Positions 27,923-44,823 of a stretch of 64,000 nt of DNA are shown piece after piece. Position 1 is the first letter of the stretch; every line of letters begins with the position of its first letter. The stretch covers positions 10,147,409 to 10,211,408 of the forward strand of contig OY992839.1 of NCBI GenBank assembly GCA_963921425.1, given 5' to 3'. Made by a program: the position numbers and the translations under genes. Source of the DNA: Dryas octopetala (taxonomy: Eukaryota > Streptophyta > Magnoliopsida > Rosales > Rosaceae). Under the pieces are notes generated by a model, which was not told the origin of the DNA, searched no databases, and was given only the letters and a program-made list of their open reading frames with translations.

Positions 27923-27925
<3 letters not shown>
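13808..27925 (-). CDS. VHA-a3: V-type proton ATPase subunit a (vacuolar type a2/a3-like)
   Basis: Eighteen exons encode 812 aa (Arabidopsis VHA-a3 about 821): 27791-27925, 26509-26553, 25377-25496, 25194-25301, 23024-23128, 22757-22930, 21506-21643, 20187-20294, 19937-20044, 19661-19809, 18555-18708, 16205-16365, 15905-16111, 15503-15686, 15324-15407, 15024-15217, 14381-14440, 13808-14012. All introns are GT-AG. The first half is the cytosolic arm ([19 protein letters not shown]-like TGLVPREKS); the second half is the membrane part ([24 protein letters not shown]). The essential proton-path arginine is Arg720 in [11 protein letters not shown]. The C terminus LLDDEEE is acidic. Subunit a forms the proton half-channels of Vo and sets the membrane to which the pump goes; tonoplast is inferred from similarity to a2/a3. 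The start [10 protein letters not shown] lacks the extra glycines of VHA-a3. Confidence 0.96.
14094..14142 (-). mobile_element. 5'-truncated LINE-like retroinsert with poly(A), in the last V-ATPase intron
   Basis: A 24-base T run (poly(A) on the minus strand) is joined to only about 24 bp of body (ctgaaaggaaacgaacttca on plus). It is bracketed by direct repeats of 15 bp with one mismatch: attcaaatcctcggt at 14079-14093 and attcaaatcctcagt at 14143-14157. Poly(A) plus a 13-16 bp target duplication is the mark of LINE-driven insertion. It lies between exons 17 and 18. Confidence 0.75.
16366..18554 (-). other. Long V-ATPase intron with a coding-like unidentified block
   Basis: This 2.2-kb intron (between exons 11 and 12) includes a more GC-rich block at about 16850-17760 with open frames on both strands. 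I could not match it to any protein family. It may be a captured fragment or a decayed element. 18119-18136 is a short GA repeat. Confidence 0.4.
19262..19500. repeat. Possible dispersed repeat in a V-ATPase intron
   Basis: The phrase GTGGCAGATCCAGGAATTTTT resembles the GTGGCGGATCCAGGA start shared by many dispersed plant repeats. No second end or target duplication could be fixed, so the borders are guesses. Confidence 0.25.
23129..25193 (-). other. 2-kb V-ATPase intron with a diverged internal duplication
   Basis: Between exons 4 and 5. Two diverged copies of a block around TTAGCAACNTA...GATTCTCATTA...TTCTGT.TTCTGTTG occur near 24050-24120 and 24170-24245. A C-rich run lies at 24025-24042. 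No coding capacity recognised. Confidence 0.4.
27758..27781. repeat. (GT)n microsatellite at the first V-ATPase splice donor
   Basis: About twelve GT units on plus, which is (AC)n on the transcript, starting about nine bases after the exon 1 donor. Confidence 0.9.

Positions 27926-27962
<37 letters not shown>
27926..27962. repeat. (CT)n microsatellite touching the V-ATPase start codon
   Basis: About seventeen CT units on plus. On the transcript this is (GA)n that runs to within a base of the ATG at 27925, so the whole Kozak region is GA repeat. Confidence 0.9.
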
Positions 27963-27966
<4 letters not shown>

Positions 27967-28035
27967 CTGTCTATGTCTTTGTGTGACACACAGTGAAAAA
28001 CACTCACACAGCAAACAGATGAAAGGACCAATCAA

Positions 28036-29335
28036 TCAGTGATTCACTGTGTTTGGTTTGCAGTGACCGCCACAAGCTTCCACGTCCCCCACTCTCTCTC
28101 TCTCAATTTTATGTTGTAGGAAATTTCTTCAACTTTGGATTTTCCTTTTTTGCTTTTTTTTTTTTTTTTTATCGGCTTTGTAACTCATTAACAATTTAAC
28201 ACACATAGTTTTTGTAAGTATTCGTGATTATTATGTTTTTCTCTTGGAGTTTGTGATTATTATTATTATTTTATTTTTAATTTTAAGTTTGTATTTTAGT
28301 GCGTAAATGAACCAATTAATTCTGACAGTCCATCCAATTGGGGCAGAGGTACGGTGTGGGATCACGCCACGCAATCCTGATTCAAACCTGTTATAATATT
28401 ACCAAATAGCACCCCAAGCTTCAATATTATACCAAAGCATGTTTGTTAGGCATAATATCACATGGGGCTCAAGTAAAATTCCCTAATCTCAAATTCAAAT
28501 TCAGTCTCTTAACTTTTATTGATAAGCTGCCGAGCCCAACCAAAAAATAAGGATAATTTAATTCAAGACAAATCAAACTATCTACAAGACTACGATCCTG
28601 GATAGCGGGTCCAAATTCAAGACAAGACCTAAATTTACAAGAATGGGAAATGGTAAGAAGTATTAGTGAGACTCATCTTTATTAAAAATGATACACTAAA
28701 TAAAACATAGAAATAGTCTAATTGACACTATTCTTACACATTGACACTATTCTTACGACACTATTCTTACACGGATATGACATCAGAAAATATAACACAA
28801 AATAGAAAGAAGATGTATTCGGACATTGAGATTTGAGACAAACCCTCCGCTCCATTTTGTGATGCGACATCAACATCCTTTCTACAAGGAAATTCTTCTG
28901 ACCTTAGAAGATATATAGCTCAAATAGAGTTTAGAATATTATATTTGGTTAGCTCTTCACGGGATTACACCCCTGCGTGGAAGATATTATGGCAAAGTAT
29001 ATTTTGAACTTTTCAAGAAATAATGGTTGGATGGTTGTATTGGAAACTTAATACAAACTGAAAAGTTATGAGTTTGTTCTACTACTTACAATTTTATGAC
29101 ATACCAACTTACCGAAAAACCACTAAAAAATAACTAACCAAAAAAAAAAATAATAATTTACACGCTCTGTAGTCACCTGCAAAAACAACTCTGTAGAAAA
29201 CAAAACCCATGTAGCAGTAGAGTACCATGTTGAGTTGCCTTGAGGTCTCACTTAGTTGTGCCAATTAAAAAACCAATGTCAAAGTGTCAACCAATTCATT
29301 CATTCATTCCTTATTGTGGCCTTCCTCCCATCTCA
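28036..29335. other. Intergenic region between V-ATPase and MCM4
   Basis: 28036-28150 should be the V-ATPase promoter on the minus strand. A T run lies at 28157-28175. The rest is AT-rich with no recognised element. The MCM4 3' UTR should lie just below 29336. Confidence 0.4.
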
Positions 29336-34772
<5,437 letters not shown>

Positions 34773-34852
34773 GGCTGGAGAGAGGTGGAGAGGTTGTGGG
34801 GTTTGGAGAGTTTGGGCGGCACAAAGTGTTTGCCCTCTTTGCTGGGTTGAGT

Positions 34853-34860
34853 TTTGGCGG
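34853..34860 (+). promoter_or_regulatory. E2F-like site 1 of the MCM4 promoter
   Basis: TTTGGCGG followed by GA (TTTGGCGGGA) lies about 80 bp upstream of the MCM4 ATG. It is close to the plant E2F consensus TTTSSCGC and the classic TTTGGCGGGAA. MCM genes are known E2F targets at G1/S. Confidence 0.6.
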
Positions 34861-34874
34861 GAGGAGGTTGTGAT

Positions 34875-34882
34875 TTTCCCGC
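34875..34882 (+). promoter_or_regulatory. E2F-like site 2 of the MCM4 promoter
   Basis: TTTCCCGC is an exact match to TTTSSCGC and lies about 105 bp upstream of the ATG, 22 bp from site 1 and in the opposite sense of the GC core. Paired E2F sites are common in S-phase genes. Confidence 0.7.
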
Positions 34883-35039
34883 CAGAAGTTTTGTTGGCTA
34901 ACTTGGCTTGGATGGTCTTTTCTTGTTTTTGGGCTCGGGGTATGGGCTTGGATGGGTTTGGAGCCCATGAACTGTTGGATCAAGAACAGATGACTGGGAA
35001 CTTTGAATGGGCCTTTATTATGGCATCTAACTAATCACC

Positions 35040-37370
35040 TTACGTCTTGAACCAGGCCCAACTACAACAAAAGAAAACACTCAAACATGAAGATATAGGA
35101 AAATCAGTAGTGCTAGACATCCCCCATTTATATACCATAATTTCATAGCACCTTATGTGGCAACTTACATGGCATTCATGCATTGGACACTAAAAAATAA
35201 AAACAAAAATCCAAAAAGAAAAAGAAAAAGAAAAACTTTGTCCAGTAAAATAATGACACGTAAGATAGTATAAAAATATGGTATAAAAATATGGTAAATA
35301 TAGCATTATTCATAGAAAAATAGTACCTTCTGAAAAGTTGTTTTCGAATATGTGCAAATGTGAAAATATTTCCGAAACTAGCACTTTAGGCCTACAAAAA
35401 GTTTTTTTTTTTTGGCCAAGAGGCCTATAAAAAGTTTAAATTACCTCACATCGTATATAATGTGGCAAAAAATGTGTCTATAAATGTTGATAATGGGATG
35501 ATTGTCGATAGTATTGATTGACAAGCATACCAACAATACGTTTATTGCAACAATATGGTCAAGAAATTATCTATTACAGCAATGTGGTCGATAAATGGTT
35601 TACAATTGTTGATAGTGATCGATGAGTATACCAACAATTTATTTGTTACAGCAAGGGTCGAATTTCGCCCAATATAATTCCATGCAATTCGATTTTCTTA
35701 TTTTTACACTAAGACCAACATGATCCATTTCTTACAAACCATCTCTTTCACTAACTCAAGTCGCAAAAAGGCTCATGTTGAAAAATAGAAATTGAGATTG
35801 ACCCACATGAGATGTGTTGCAAATTCAAATGTTTGAGCAAGAGAGAGAGAACACAAATAGGTTTAGGACTTGAGAATCATGAAAAAAAAAAAAAAAAAAA
35901 AGGGATGTCTTATGAGATTTTGATTTAAGAAACATGCAAAAGTGAAAGGAGGAATAGACATTAATATAGTTGAATATTATTTCGTATTCATTAGTCCCAA
36001 AGGAAAGCAAAACCTCAACGAAATGAGACGATGACAAAAAGAAGATGATTAGAGAGAAAATAGAGACTAGGGGCCGAGAACGAGAGAAAAAAGTTCAAGT
36101 AAGGGCATTGCTTATCAAAATGTACTATTTTCCTCTAAAAACAAATAAAAAAATGTACTGTATATTTTTGTAAATTTTGCAGAAAAAAAACAAGATAATT
36201 ATAATAACATCCAATGTATATTGTTAAAACTGGAGGAGTTAGTTCGGATGTGTAGCTGTAAATCTAGGCACCTGAGTCTGAATTTTCAGTTCGACGTAGC
36301 CTTGAAGCCAGGCAAAAATAGAGGTAAAATATCTTGTGAATCTCCTAGGTCTGGCGTGGATTGTCTGCTTTTGACTGGCCCAAAGAATTAGTCTAATGTA
36401 CGAAATCTAGCCCATGACATTCTCGGTTACTAAAAAAAAAAAAAAATCTTTAACCACACCCACATTATATAAAAAGTAAAAATAAAAACTACGGCCACAT
36501 GTTTATTGGAAAAAAAAAACTTACATGTTGGTTTACAGGTGTATACATTATTTCTTTCATAATAAAATATTACATAACTAATATGAAAAGAGATATTTTG
36601 ATTGTGTTACGTATAAGTTTTTCTATGAATATTGTGTGTAGTTAGATGTTGTTAGCACTTAACTTTTGTCAAGTAAAATCAAAGTAATAGTGACTCATAT
36701 TCATATGCAATAAAGTTTTCAACATAAAACTGTCGGCCGGGTTACCATTTCTAATCTTTCTCATGCCGATGGGGCCATATGTTATTTGTTGTTGCACATG
36801 CATTTTGTCAAGCCATTAATTGCTAGAGCTTTTTGTCCCGGACTCATTGTTCTCACTGACTTCACAGTGTAACTCTATGAGTTGGCATTGTCGCCTAGCA
36901 AATACTTCACTAGTTGATGCCTGCATTGGGCCAATACACTTCGGCAGCTAACAATGTACAATGAACAATGCATGATCGATGCAAACTTCACTTTGACTGT
37001 CACAATATTTGGTGTATATATATCTGGAATCTTCGATTGAGGTTATACCTTATTAATTTTAGCCATAGTATTGTTTGTGGGATTTATTATACATTGTATT
37101 TTAATGATGGAGACTATTTATTTTCTAAGTCTATTTTCAAAAATGATTCTTATAAAAAATTAGATAAAATAAAAAACTTTGTAATCATTTGATTAAATAG
37201 TCTTTATCAAAATTACTATGTTTATTTATTTATTCGATTAAAATTATGTATTTTAATAATTTATAATTTATTTAACTTTTTACACTGATAATCTTTGATT
37301 AAAGATTTAGAAAATAAATGACTCTAATTATTGAAATACAAATATACAACACAAAATGGGTCTCACAAAT
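35040..37370. other. AT-rich intergenic region, part 1
   Basis: No gene. 35480-35650 holds two diverged copies of a roughly 110-bp block (GTTGATA...ACCAACAAT...GGTC). Poly(A) runs occur near 35881, 36430 and 36510. A short LINE-type insert is annotated at 35405-35420. Confidence 0.45.
35405..35420 (-). mobile_element. Minimal LINE-type insert with 17-bp target duplication
   Basis: Direct repeats aggcctacaaaaagttt (35388-35404) and aggcctataaaaagttt (35421-35437), one mismatch, flank just a T run and ggccaag. On minus this is seven body bases plus poly(A), as expected from extreme 5' truncation in target-primed reverse transcription. The exact border inside the T run is ambiguous. Confidence 0.55.
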
Positions 37371-37379
37371 TATATTTTA

Positions 37380-38370
37380 TTATGGCGAAAACGAGGTATA
37401 CCCAAGGTGTTCGATTTTTGGGGGTTTCGAAATTTTAACACAAAACTAACAAAATTTCGCCGAAAATTTCGAAATTTCGGCAAAACTTTCAGCTCGAGGA
37501 GGCGGAAACCATAGGAGAGGGGAGGAAGAGGCGAGTTGCCCTCGTCGCCAGCCATCGCCGGAGGCAGCAGATCAAAGAGAGATCAGAGGGTGATTGGGCT
37601 GGGAAGAGAGAGAAGAAAGAGAAAAGATCTTAGAGAGAGAAGAGATGAGAGAGAGGAAGAAGGAAAGAGGAAGAGGGAGGAAATAGAGGAGATGCGCAGG
37701 GTCTGGTGTGTCTCATGTTTGCAGTGGCGTCTAGGACTAGGAAAGAGGAGATGAGAAGAAAGAGGAAGTTACGGGAAGAAAGAAAAGAGAAAGGAAGGAA
37801 AGAAAAGAAAAAAAAAAAAAAAGGAAAAAAAAAGTTTATTGTTAATTGGGATTTGGGGCCTTTGGGCAATTGGAAAGAAAAAAAAAAGTTTGAGATTTCG
37901 TTTAGTTGTTTTTAAACCCTAAACCCTAATACATTTATATATAAAAATAATTAAAAATACTTTAAAGGGCCTAAACCCTAATATCTTAGTGTGTAGATTA
38001 TAAAGAATAAAGAGTATTAGAGTATATATAGTATATATAATTTAGTGTATAATTTATAAAATATGAATATATTAATTTCATTTATTCATTGTACTAATTT
38101 TATTTAACAGTATTTGCCTCCAGCGCGCATTATATTCATCACATATTATATGAAACCTATCAAATAATTTAGTTTCTTTAATATTTTTTTTATCAATGTA
38201 GTAGATAATATATTAAATAAACATATGATAAAGTTTCATTCAAAATTTCCGTATTTTGATAGCAATTTCTGTCGTTTTCGTACAATTTTTGTCAAAATTT
38301 TAAAATCTTCAAAATTTTTGCCGAAATTTTCATTAAAATTTCTATCAAAATTTGTTCGAAACCTGGAATT
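37380..38370. mobile_element. Probable non-autonomous element with GAAATTTCGGC-rich ends
   Basis: Both ends are rich in GAAATTTCGGCAAAA-like phrases and their inverses (37420-37495 and 38240-38365). The centre is GC-rich then GA-rich (37495-37810), like other elements in this window that carry GC-rich cargo. Two to three telomere-like CCCTAAA units occur at 37914-37930. Exact ends and a target duplication could not be found. Confidence 0.35.
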
Positions 38371-40926
38371 TTATTCCTTGCTGTACCTCATTTGAAAGGC
38401 CGTCTGTACCTATATATAATGTCTAGTGCCAATTAAGTATCTACTTACATATATATATATGACTCGTGCCTCAATTGGATGTAGAGAGGCACTGCTCTCT
38501 GATATATAGGACTCTTCTATTTATGGACCACAAGATTGGAATTAATATTGGGATTGAGTTAAGAAGCTTGTGCACCTTAATTAATTAGTATTCGATAAAG
38601 CCCATTGGAGTTGAAGTAGCTAGCTGCCTAGCTCTAGCTAGCCAGTAGCTTACTGCTGTACATGGCCAACTGTCTAGCTAGGGTGCAGTTCAATGTATAT
38701 ACATATGTGTATATATAGGCCATGTTTGAAGTTTGAACTCATGAGTGGTACTTGGTACAGTAGTGGGTTGTACATATAAAGTAGGCTTGTAGGTTAAAAG
38801 AGGCAGGCAGGCTGCAGGCTGCAGGCAATAAGATCAGTCTCCTTCAACTAGCTGAAGCCACGCACGCACTAGTACTTGTTAATTGGCAGTTAGGTGGGAG
38901 ACCTTTCTGCTGCAATATGCCACTTACTGTTTATAGCTAGTGCAAACATCTGACACCCCCGAATTGACCCCAACAAATATCATTATAGCTAGCTAGATAT
39001 TAATTAATTAAATTAACAGATTAAAAACAGCTTCAATTAGAAGAAATTAATTAATTATATATAAAGCAAGAACTCCTGCAAGGTGATCATATATATAATC
39101 AAAGAAAATATCTAGAGTAAGGATGGGTTACTCAGTACTAGTGATGAACAAATAATATTGAGTGATTTAGAGTTGACTACTTGGCCTAACATATACTTGT
39201 TATATTTGATAAAAAATATATATTTACATACTCTTATACCATAAATAAATTTGAGCAATTAATCCATGCAAAATTAATTGACAATATGGTATGTAGAGAT
39301 GTCCAATGCTTTATAAATTACTATGAAAAACATAATTTTTTAATATGAAACAATATTCTATATTCTCATAATTAAGGATCACCAATACATCCGCACTACA
39401 CTATCGGCATCGTAGAAAATTCGGAAATTGAATTGCTAAAAGCATTATATATGGAAATTCTTGTATGGTAAGAAACTAAGGATGAATCGATATTTCTGGT
39501 CTAGCTGCTAAGAGAATATAAAGATATATATATATAGATTGAAATGATTATTTGCTCACCATATAGTGGGAATTCTAATTGATAGATAAGGCCATGTCAA
39601 TTAAACCAAATATGAAACCAAGCCTTTTCATGAAGATATATCGACCGATCGAATCAGCTGGATGAAGCTAGGTTAGTCATGATAATTAAAGTAATGCGAG
39701 TTTTCCGGGTGCAAGGACGAATATATATATTTGTTAAAGCAGCAGCTGGCCAGCTGCAGAGACTGAGTACGAACTGGATCGAGTACTCACAGTGATCGAT
39801 GTATCTTCATCAGTAGATCATATATCTATCTATCCACAGTAGTACCTAGCTAGCTCCTTGAGAAAATTTGTAACTGTTGTAGCTGTGGCCTGTGGGCTGT
39901 GGGAGGTTATAGCTGTAATAAAGCTAGCATTCTTGTCCTCAGCTATGGCCTTAGCTAGTGTTGGGTTCGGTGCATTCCTCCTTAATTAGTAAAGGTGATT
40001 AATTAACACATGGGGTTGATCACTTGGCAATGAATCAAGGTCCACTTTCTACCTTCAGGGAGCGTATTTAATTGGTTTGTACAATTAAATCTCCCAAATG
40101 TTGAGTGTCCTCACATGTGAGGAGGCATCATACTCTAATTTCTTTTTAAAAAAAGAAATGATGAAAAATTCAAATATCATTTCAATTGAGAATCACTTAA
40201 AGGATTGAGATCGAGCAAGAGATTGACATCCTAATGGATACAAGGACTTGAGTTTAAATTAACTCGATCTTAAGATACTATTTGTAAACGTCGGTAGAAT
40301 TTGCCAAGCACGCATGTACGCATATAGTGTGCTCTTGTCAACACTCCTTTGTCATATTGGCTTAATTAATTGTTATTTCTTCTAGGTGATCGAGGGGATT
40401 TATTCCCAACACATGATCGTCTCTTTTTTTCTAATAAATTAGAAAGATAGAGCAAAATTACGGGTTCTTTAATGTTAAAAAAAAAAAAAGAGTATGAAAT
40501 AAGTTTGTAAATTCAAATAGTTTACATTCGAACCTCATGAAAACCTATGAAGAAATGGGTTGTGGAGATTTTCCCGTTCTCGGAAAAAAAAAAAAAATAA
40601 AGTTGGTGAACATAGGTAATTAAATTTGTTAATTGGGTATTATTTTTTACCCTCTTATATCAAAATAATTATTTTTCTACAATTTTTCTGCACTTGATGA
40701 TGAAGGGTCAAATGTTAAATGAATTTATTTCATTTTTTGTTTCCTATCATTATATATAGTCAGGTTAAAAGTTAAGTACTATAAACAAACCGAGGATCGG
40801 GATCCATAATTAAGTCTCATGATAGAGCTACCCAATTTGTTTCACAAGTGTACAAATACACACTTCCAAAAACAATCATGCTTACTTTGTTATAACTTAT
40901 CATCAATGTTATCTCGAAAGAACTTC
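38371..40926. other. Upstream intergenic region of the SRS gene
   Basis: AT-rich, with many TAGCTAGC-type words and no coding sequence recognised. Regulatory elements of the SRS gene may lie here, but none can be named from sequence alone. Confidence 0.4.

Positions 40927-40927
<1 letters not shown>

Positions 40928-40972
<45 letters not shown>
40928..40972. repeat. (CT)n microsatellite upstream of the SRS gene
   Basis: About 22 CT units about 460 bp before the SRS start codon. CT/GA tracts often lie in plant promoters and 5' UTRs. Confidence 0.9.
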
Positions 40973-40977
<5 letters not shown>

Positions 40978-41434
40978 CTCATATATTGCTTTTATTATTT
41001 TGGTGCTGTTTACTTCAAAACTAGAATTGAAGGCGGCGTTAAGTTAAAATGGCCTGTAATTATACTTAATATAAACTCTCTGATGCTAAATTCTGAACAA
41101 CAAGAATTCTGCTAGCTACTTAATTGTTACTTTATAGCACTAACTACCTAGTTAATATATATAATTAGAGCTAGGCGTCAGAAAAAGCACCCTAGATAGA
41201 TACCGTACAATTAAGTAGCTAGCTAAAAGAACAACTCAATCTCTCAAACCCCAAAACTCAAACAACACCCCCACCTCTCTCAGATATCACCCAGCTGCAA
41301 CTTACAGCAGCTAATTAAGAAGAACCTCTAATTTCTGCAAAAATTGAAGAACAAGTATAGAGTCCAGGATGAATGAGATGAAAATGAAGAAGCTAGCAAG
41401 CTAGTTTGTAAAGGGTAGCTAGCTAGTTTGAAAG

Positions 41435-42523
41435 ATGGTGAGGGAAGCAGGAAGAGGAGGGTTGATGACAGGGCCAAGGTGCCAAGACTGTGGGAACCAA
41501 GCCAAGAAGGAGTGTATGTACATGAGATGCAGAAATTGCTGCAACAGCAAAGGGTTTCACTGCCAAACCCATGTCAAGAGTACTTGGATCCCTGTGTACA
41601 AGAGAAGAAGGCGCCACCAGATCATGACCATGACCAGTCAATATCATCACCCTACCATCACAATCCCAACACAGTTCATCATCAATCCCTTTATTTCATC
41701 AGGTACAGTACTGTACTGTTGTTAATTATAAGTTTCCACACAATTACCAAAACATCATACATGTTCGATCAGTGTATGTGCACTTAGATAGAGAGAGAGA
41801 GAGAGGATTGAAACTTTTTCAGACACAGCAAAAGATCATTAAGTATTTGCTGTTGGATGTGATCTATCCATACTAACCCTAACACACATCCTAGTACTGT
41901 AGCTAAGATTGTAAATCTGGACATAATGAGGACTCTAGCTAACAATATAACAAATATATATTATTATTGTACAGGGTTTAATCTGCGAATCTGAATTATT
42001 GATTAAGTTAATGTGTGGTTCAGATTTCATAAATCTGACCATAGAACATTACCCATTATATAGATATATAATTGCTTGTGACTGTATTATATGATAAATT
42101 CATTTTGTCATAGTAATCAACTTATGTACATATTTAGGGTTAGAAGAGGTAAATTTTCCAGCAGAAGTGAATTCCACGGCTACATTTCGCGGCGTTCGGG
42201 TTCGTTCCGGGGAAGATCATATGGTGGATGAGCACGCCTACCAGACAAGTGTGATCATAGGAGGGCATGTATTCAAGGGCATTCTCTATGATCAAGGCCC
42301 TGATGATCAAAGCTCATCTTCTCATCATCAACATCATCTAATGAAGCAAACTAATCACAATTCTATTAACGCTGATGCTGATGCTGCTGCCATAGCCAAT
42401 AGTGGTACTGTGAAAACTACTACTGCTTCCACTTCAACTGCTGCACCAGTAGTACCACCACACCCTCCTAATTCGTCAGACCCCTTTAATGCTTTCAGGC
42501 CTGGTACGCAATTTTTCATTTAA
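41435..42523 (+). CDS. SRS3: SHI-related sequence (SRS) zinc-finger transcription factor, SRS3-like
   Basis: Two exons, 41435-41702 and 42138-42523, give 217 aa. The RING-like zinc finger of the family begins at residue 16 ([12 protein letters not shown], then CRNCC and FHCQTH). It is followed by [12 protein letters not shown], a basic nuclear signal. The second exon carries the IGGH domain: [10 protein letters not shown], then [21 protein letters not shown] (IGGH at residues 130-133), used for dimerisation. The tail is His, Ala, Thr and Ser rich. SRS proteins are nuclear activators of auxin-biosynthesis genes and shape stylar, floral and lateral organs. The very short N terminus before the finger and the short total length fit SRS3 rather than STY1 or SHI. 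In-frame stops upstream fix the ATG at 41435. The intron is GT-AG. Confidence 0.9.
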
Positions 42524-44800
42524 TTAATCCTTTATGAAATCATAAAGGAATTCTCAACAAATAGCTTTCCATATATATATATTCATCACCATTTTCTGTA
42601 TAATTAATAAATATATTCAACCAAATATTGGAATGTAATTAAATTAATGAAAGAGAGTACTACACTCATGTTCATCATCATCAATTATATCCCTTTCTCT
42701 TTACTGAGTTGTATATATGTAACACTATGGTTTCTGTTCTTGTACGTTTAAAGCACACATGATCAAAGTATAGCGACAAAGATGTATATAAAAATATAAA
42801 AGAAAACAAGATCAAGAGGATGCATTAATTTACTTCTGCTTTGTTCAAATTCCAATGTCTAGATTATGTGCATGATAATATATTCTCTGTGTGAAATGTT
42901 GAATGTATGTACAGGTGGGTTTTGCCATTTGTCTTGTTGTGTGGTTAATTCTCATGTTCAAGATTAATTAGTTTTAGTTATGAGTTAATTATAGTTGTTT
43001 ATGAACTTCGAAACCACTTTTTTCCAACATTTCCGTTTCTTTGCCTGCTTGAAGTAATGTCTGGACAAATTACAAAGACTGCAAGCTTGTTTCTTTATCG
43101 TAGTCCCAAGTACTATGCATGTGCCTATATATATCTAAATATATAATTTTCTAATTAAACATATATGTAAAAGAAAATACACACACACAGACACAATCAT
43201 AGAGAGGGAGCATGCATGACACATATAATATTGAGCAATTGCGGCTCATCAAAGGCTGCTTTAATTTGAATACAAACATTCAGAAAAAGTGATGAGACAC
43301 GTTTTGCCCTTGTTATATTTGCACATTACCACAATGATAATATTGGTCTATTGTATTTTTTGTGCATATTACTGCATTAGTACTATGCTTTTTGTATATG
43401 TTTTCATTTCTCTATAAAGTGGTAGTAGCATACATAATCAATGATTTAAAGCCGCCTTTATATGTATAAGAATTCTACTTTAACATGGAATGTGATATCC
43501 AGAGCATTTGTGTTCGAACGCACTCTCATATTCTGTATTGACTCCGCATATATATACATGCATTCTACAACAAAAAAATGCCTATTTATATACAAGGTAA
43601 TGTGTTTTTATTACATATGTCATGTTATGGAAAATTTATTGGGTGTAACCGATATACTGCCACGTGGTGTAACCAATCTAAAATGTAAGGGTATTGTTGG
43701 ACGGCATGTTTATATTAGTAGAGTATAGTATTAATAACATCCACCCATATTAAAATACATAATTGATTATATCACTTAGCAGTGTATCGTTTATACATAA
43801 TAATTTTTCCATGTATGTTATTTAGTCAAATAAGATTAATCCAATAGTTTATTTATGGCTAAATTAACAGTTTAACAACACAAGTATAAAAAAATATTTT
43901 TTAAATATTGTATGTATATTTTTTCATTGAGCTTGGAGGCCAGGGGAATCATCACCCTATAGACCTAGAACAATAAAGCTAGCCCCATAAGGTGGTTATT
44001 TTATTATTAACACAGACAAATAAAAGATTAGTGTTGGGCATCTTATTGTGAATATATTGAAGCTTTAATAAGAAAGCACTAAACAAACCCCATGCCTAAT
44101 CTTTTCTGCTAAAAAGACATCCACAGACACTAACTATAGGAAAAGAAGGATACCTCAATCACACTACCACTGGAATATATCCCTAGTACTTGAAAAGATA
44201 TAATAAAAAGTCATTTTAATTATTCAAGTGGCCGGTTCTATTCATAGTGTAGGAATCCATATATATACAGTGGATTCTGGTATATAAGGAGTTTCTAGAT
44301 GACTTACCAATTGTAGTCGATCATATGAAATTGAAAAGTTAGACAAAAGGCTTCAATAGGAAGACATGTTAGCATTTAATACTATTTCTAGCTTTTGAGT
44401 AATTAATTAAAGTGGGATGATGTTTTTTTTTTTTTCTAGGTTTAAAAAGAAAAAGTGGGATGATGATTTTTTTGAAGGTTAATTAACAAACCTTGTGGAT
44501 CCAGAAGCATAAGATATATACATTGAAATGCATCATGAACCATGCAGGCACACCAAATTAAGCCACTGCTAAAAGAAGATTATTATAATTCCTAAAATCC
44601 CATATAGAGTAGTCTTTACTCTTTTAACTTTTATATAGAGTAGTCATGACTGCCAACCAACAGATGGCAAGAAATTAAAGGAGGAAAAAATGAATGCATA
44701 CCACATCCAATTGGGTTTTCTGGTTGATTTACAATATATTCAAATTTTTGTCATCAAACTTTTAGGTTATAATTTTGAAAAATAATTAATTGGTAATAAA
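42524..44800. other. 3' flank of SRS gene and AT-rich intergenic DNA
   Basis: The first few hundred bases include the likely 3' UTR. No gene or element border was recognised further on. Confidence 0.4.
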
Positions 44801-44805
44801 ATCCA

Positions 44806-44823
44806 ACCCCCCCCCCCCCCCCC
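44806..44823. repeat. Homopolymer C run
   Basis: An uninterrupted run of about 18 cytosines in AT-rich DNA. Such runs are rare in plant intergenic DNA and prone to sequencing error. Confidence 0.8.

Noticed and set aside
37914-37990. Telomere-like CCCTAAA units
   Set aside because: Only two to three units, inside a probable element; too short for an interstitial telomere.
40480-40600. Possible second SINE (ttcgaacc flanked by A runs)
   Set aside because: The B-box match is poor, no A-box, and no target duplication was found.
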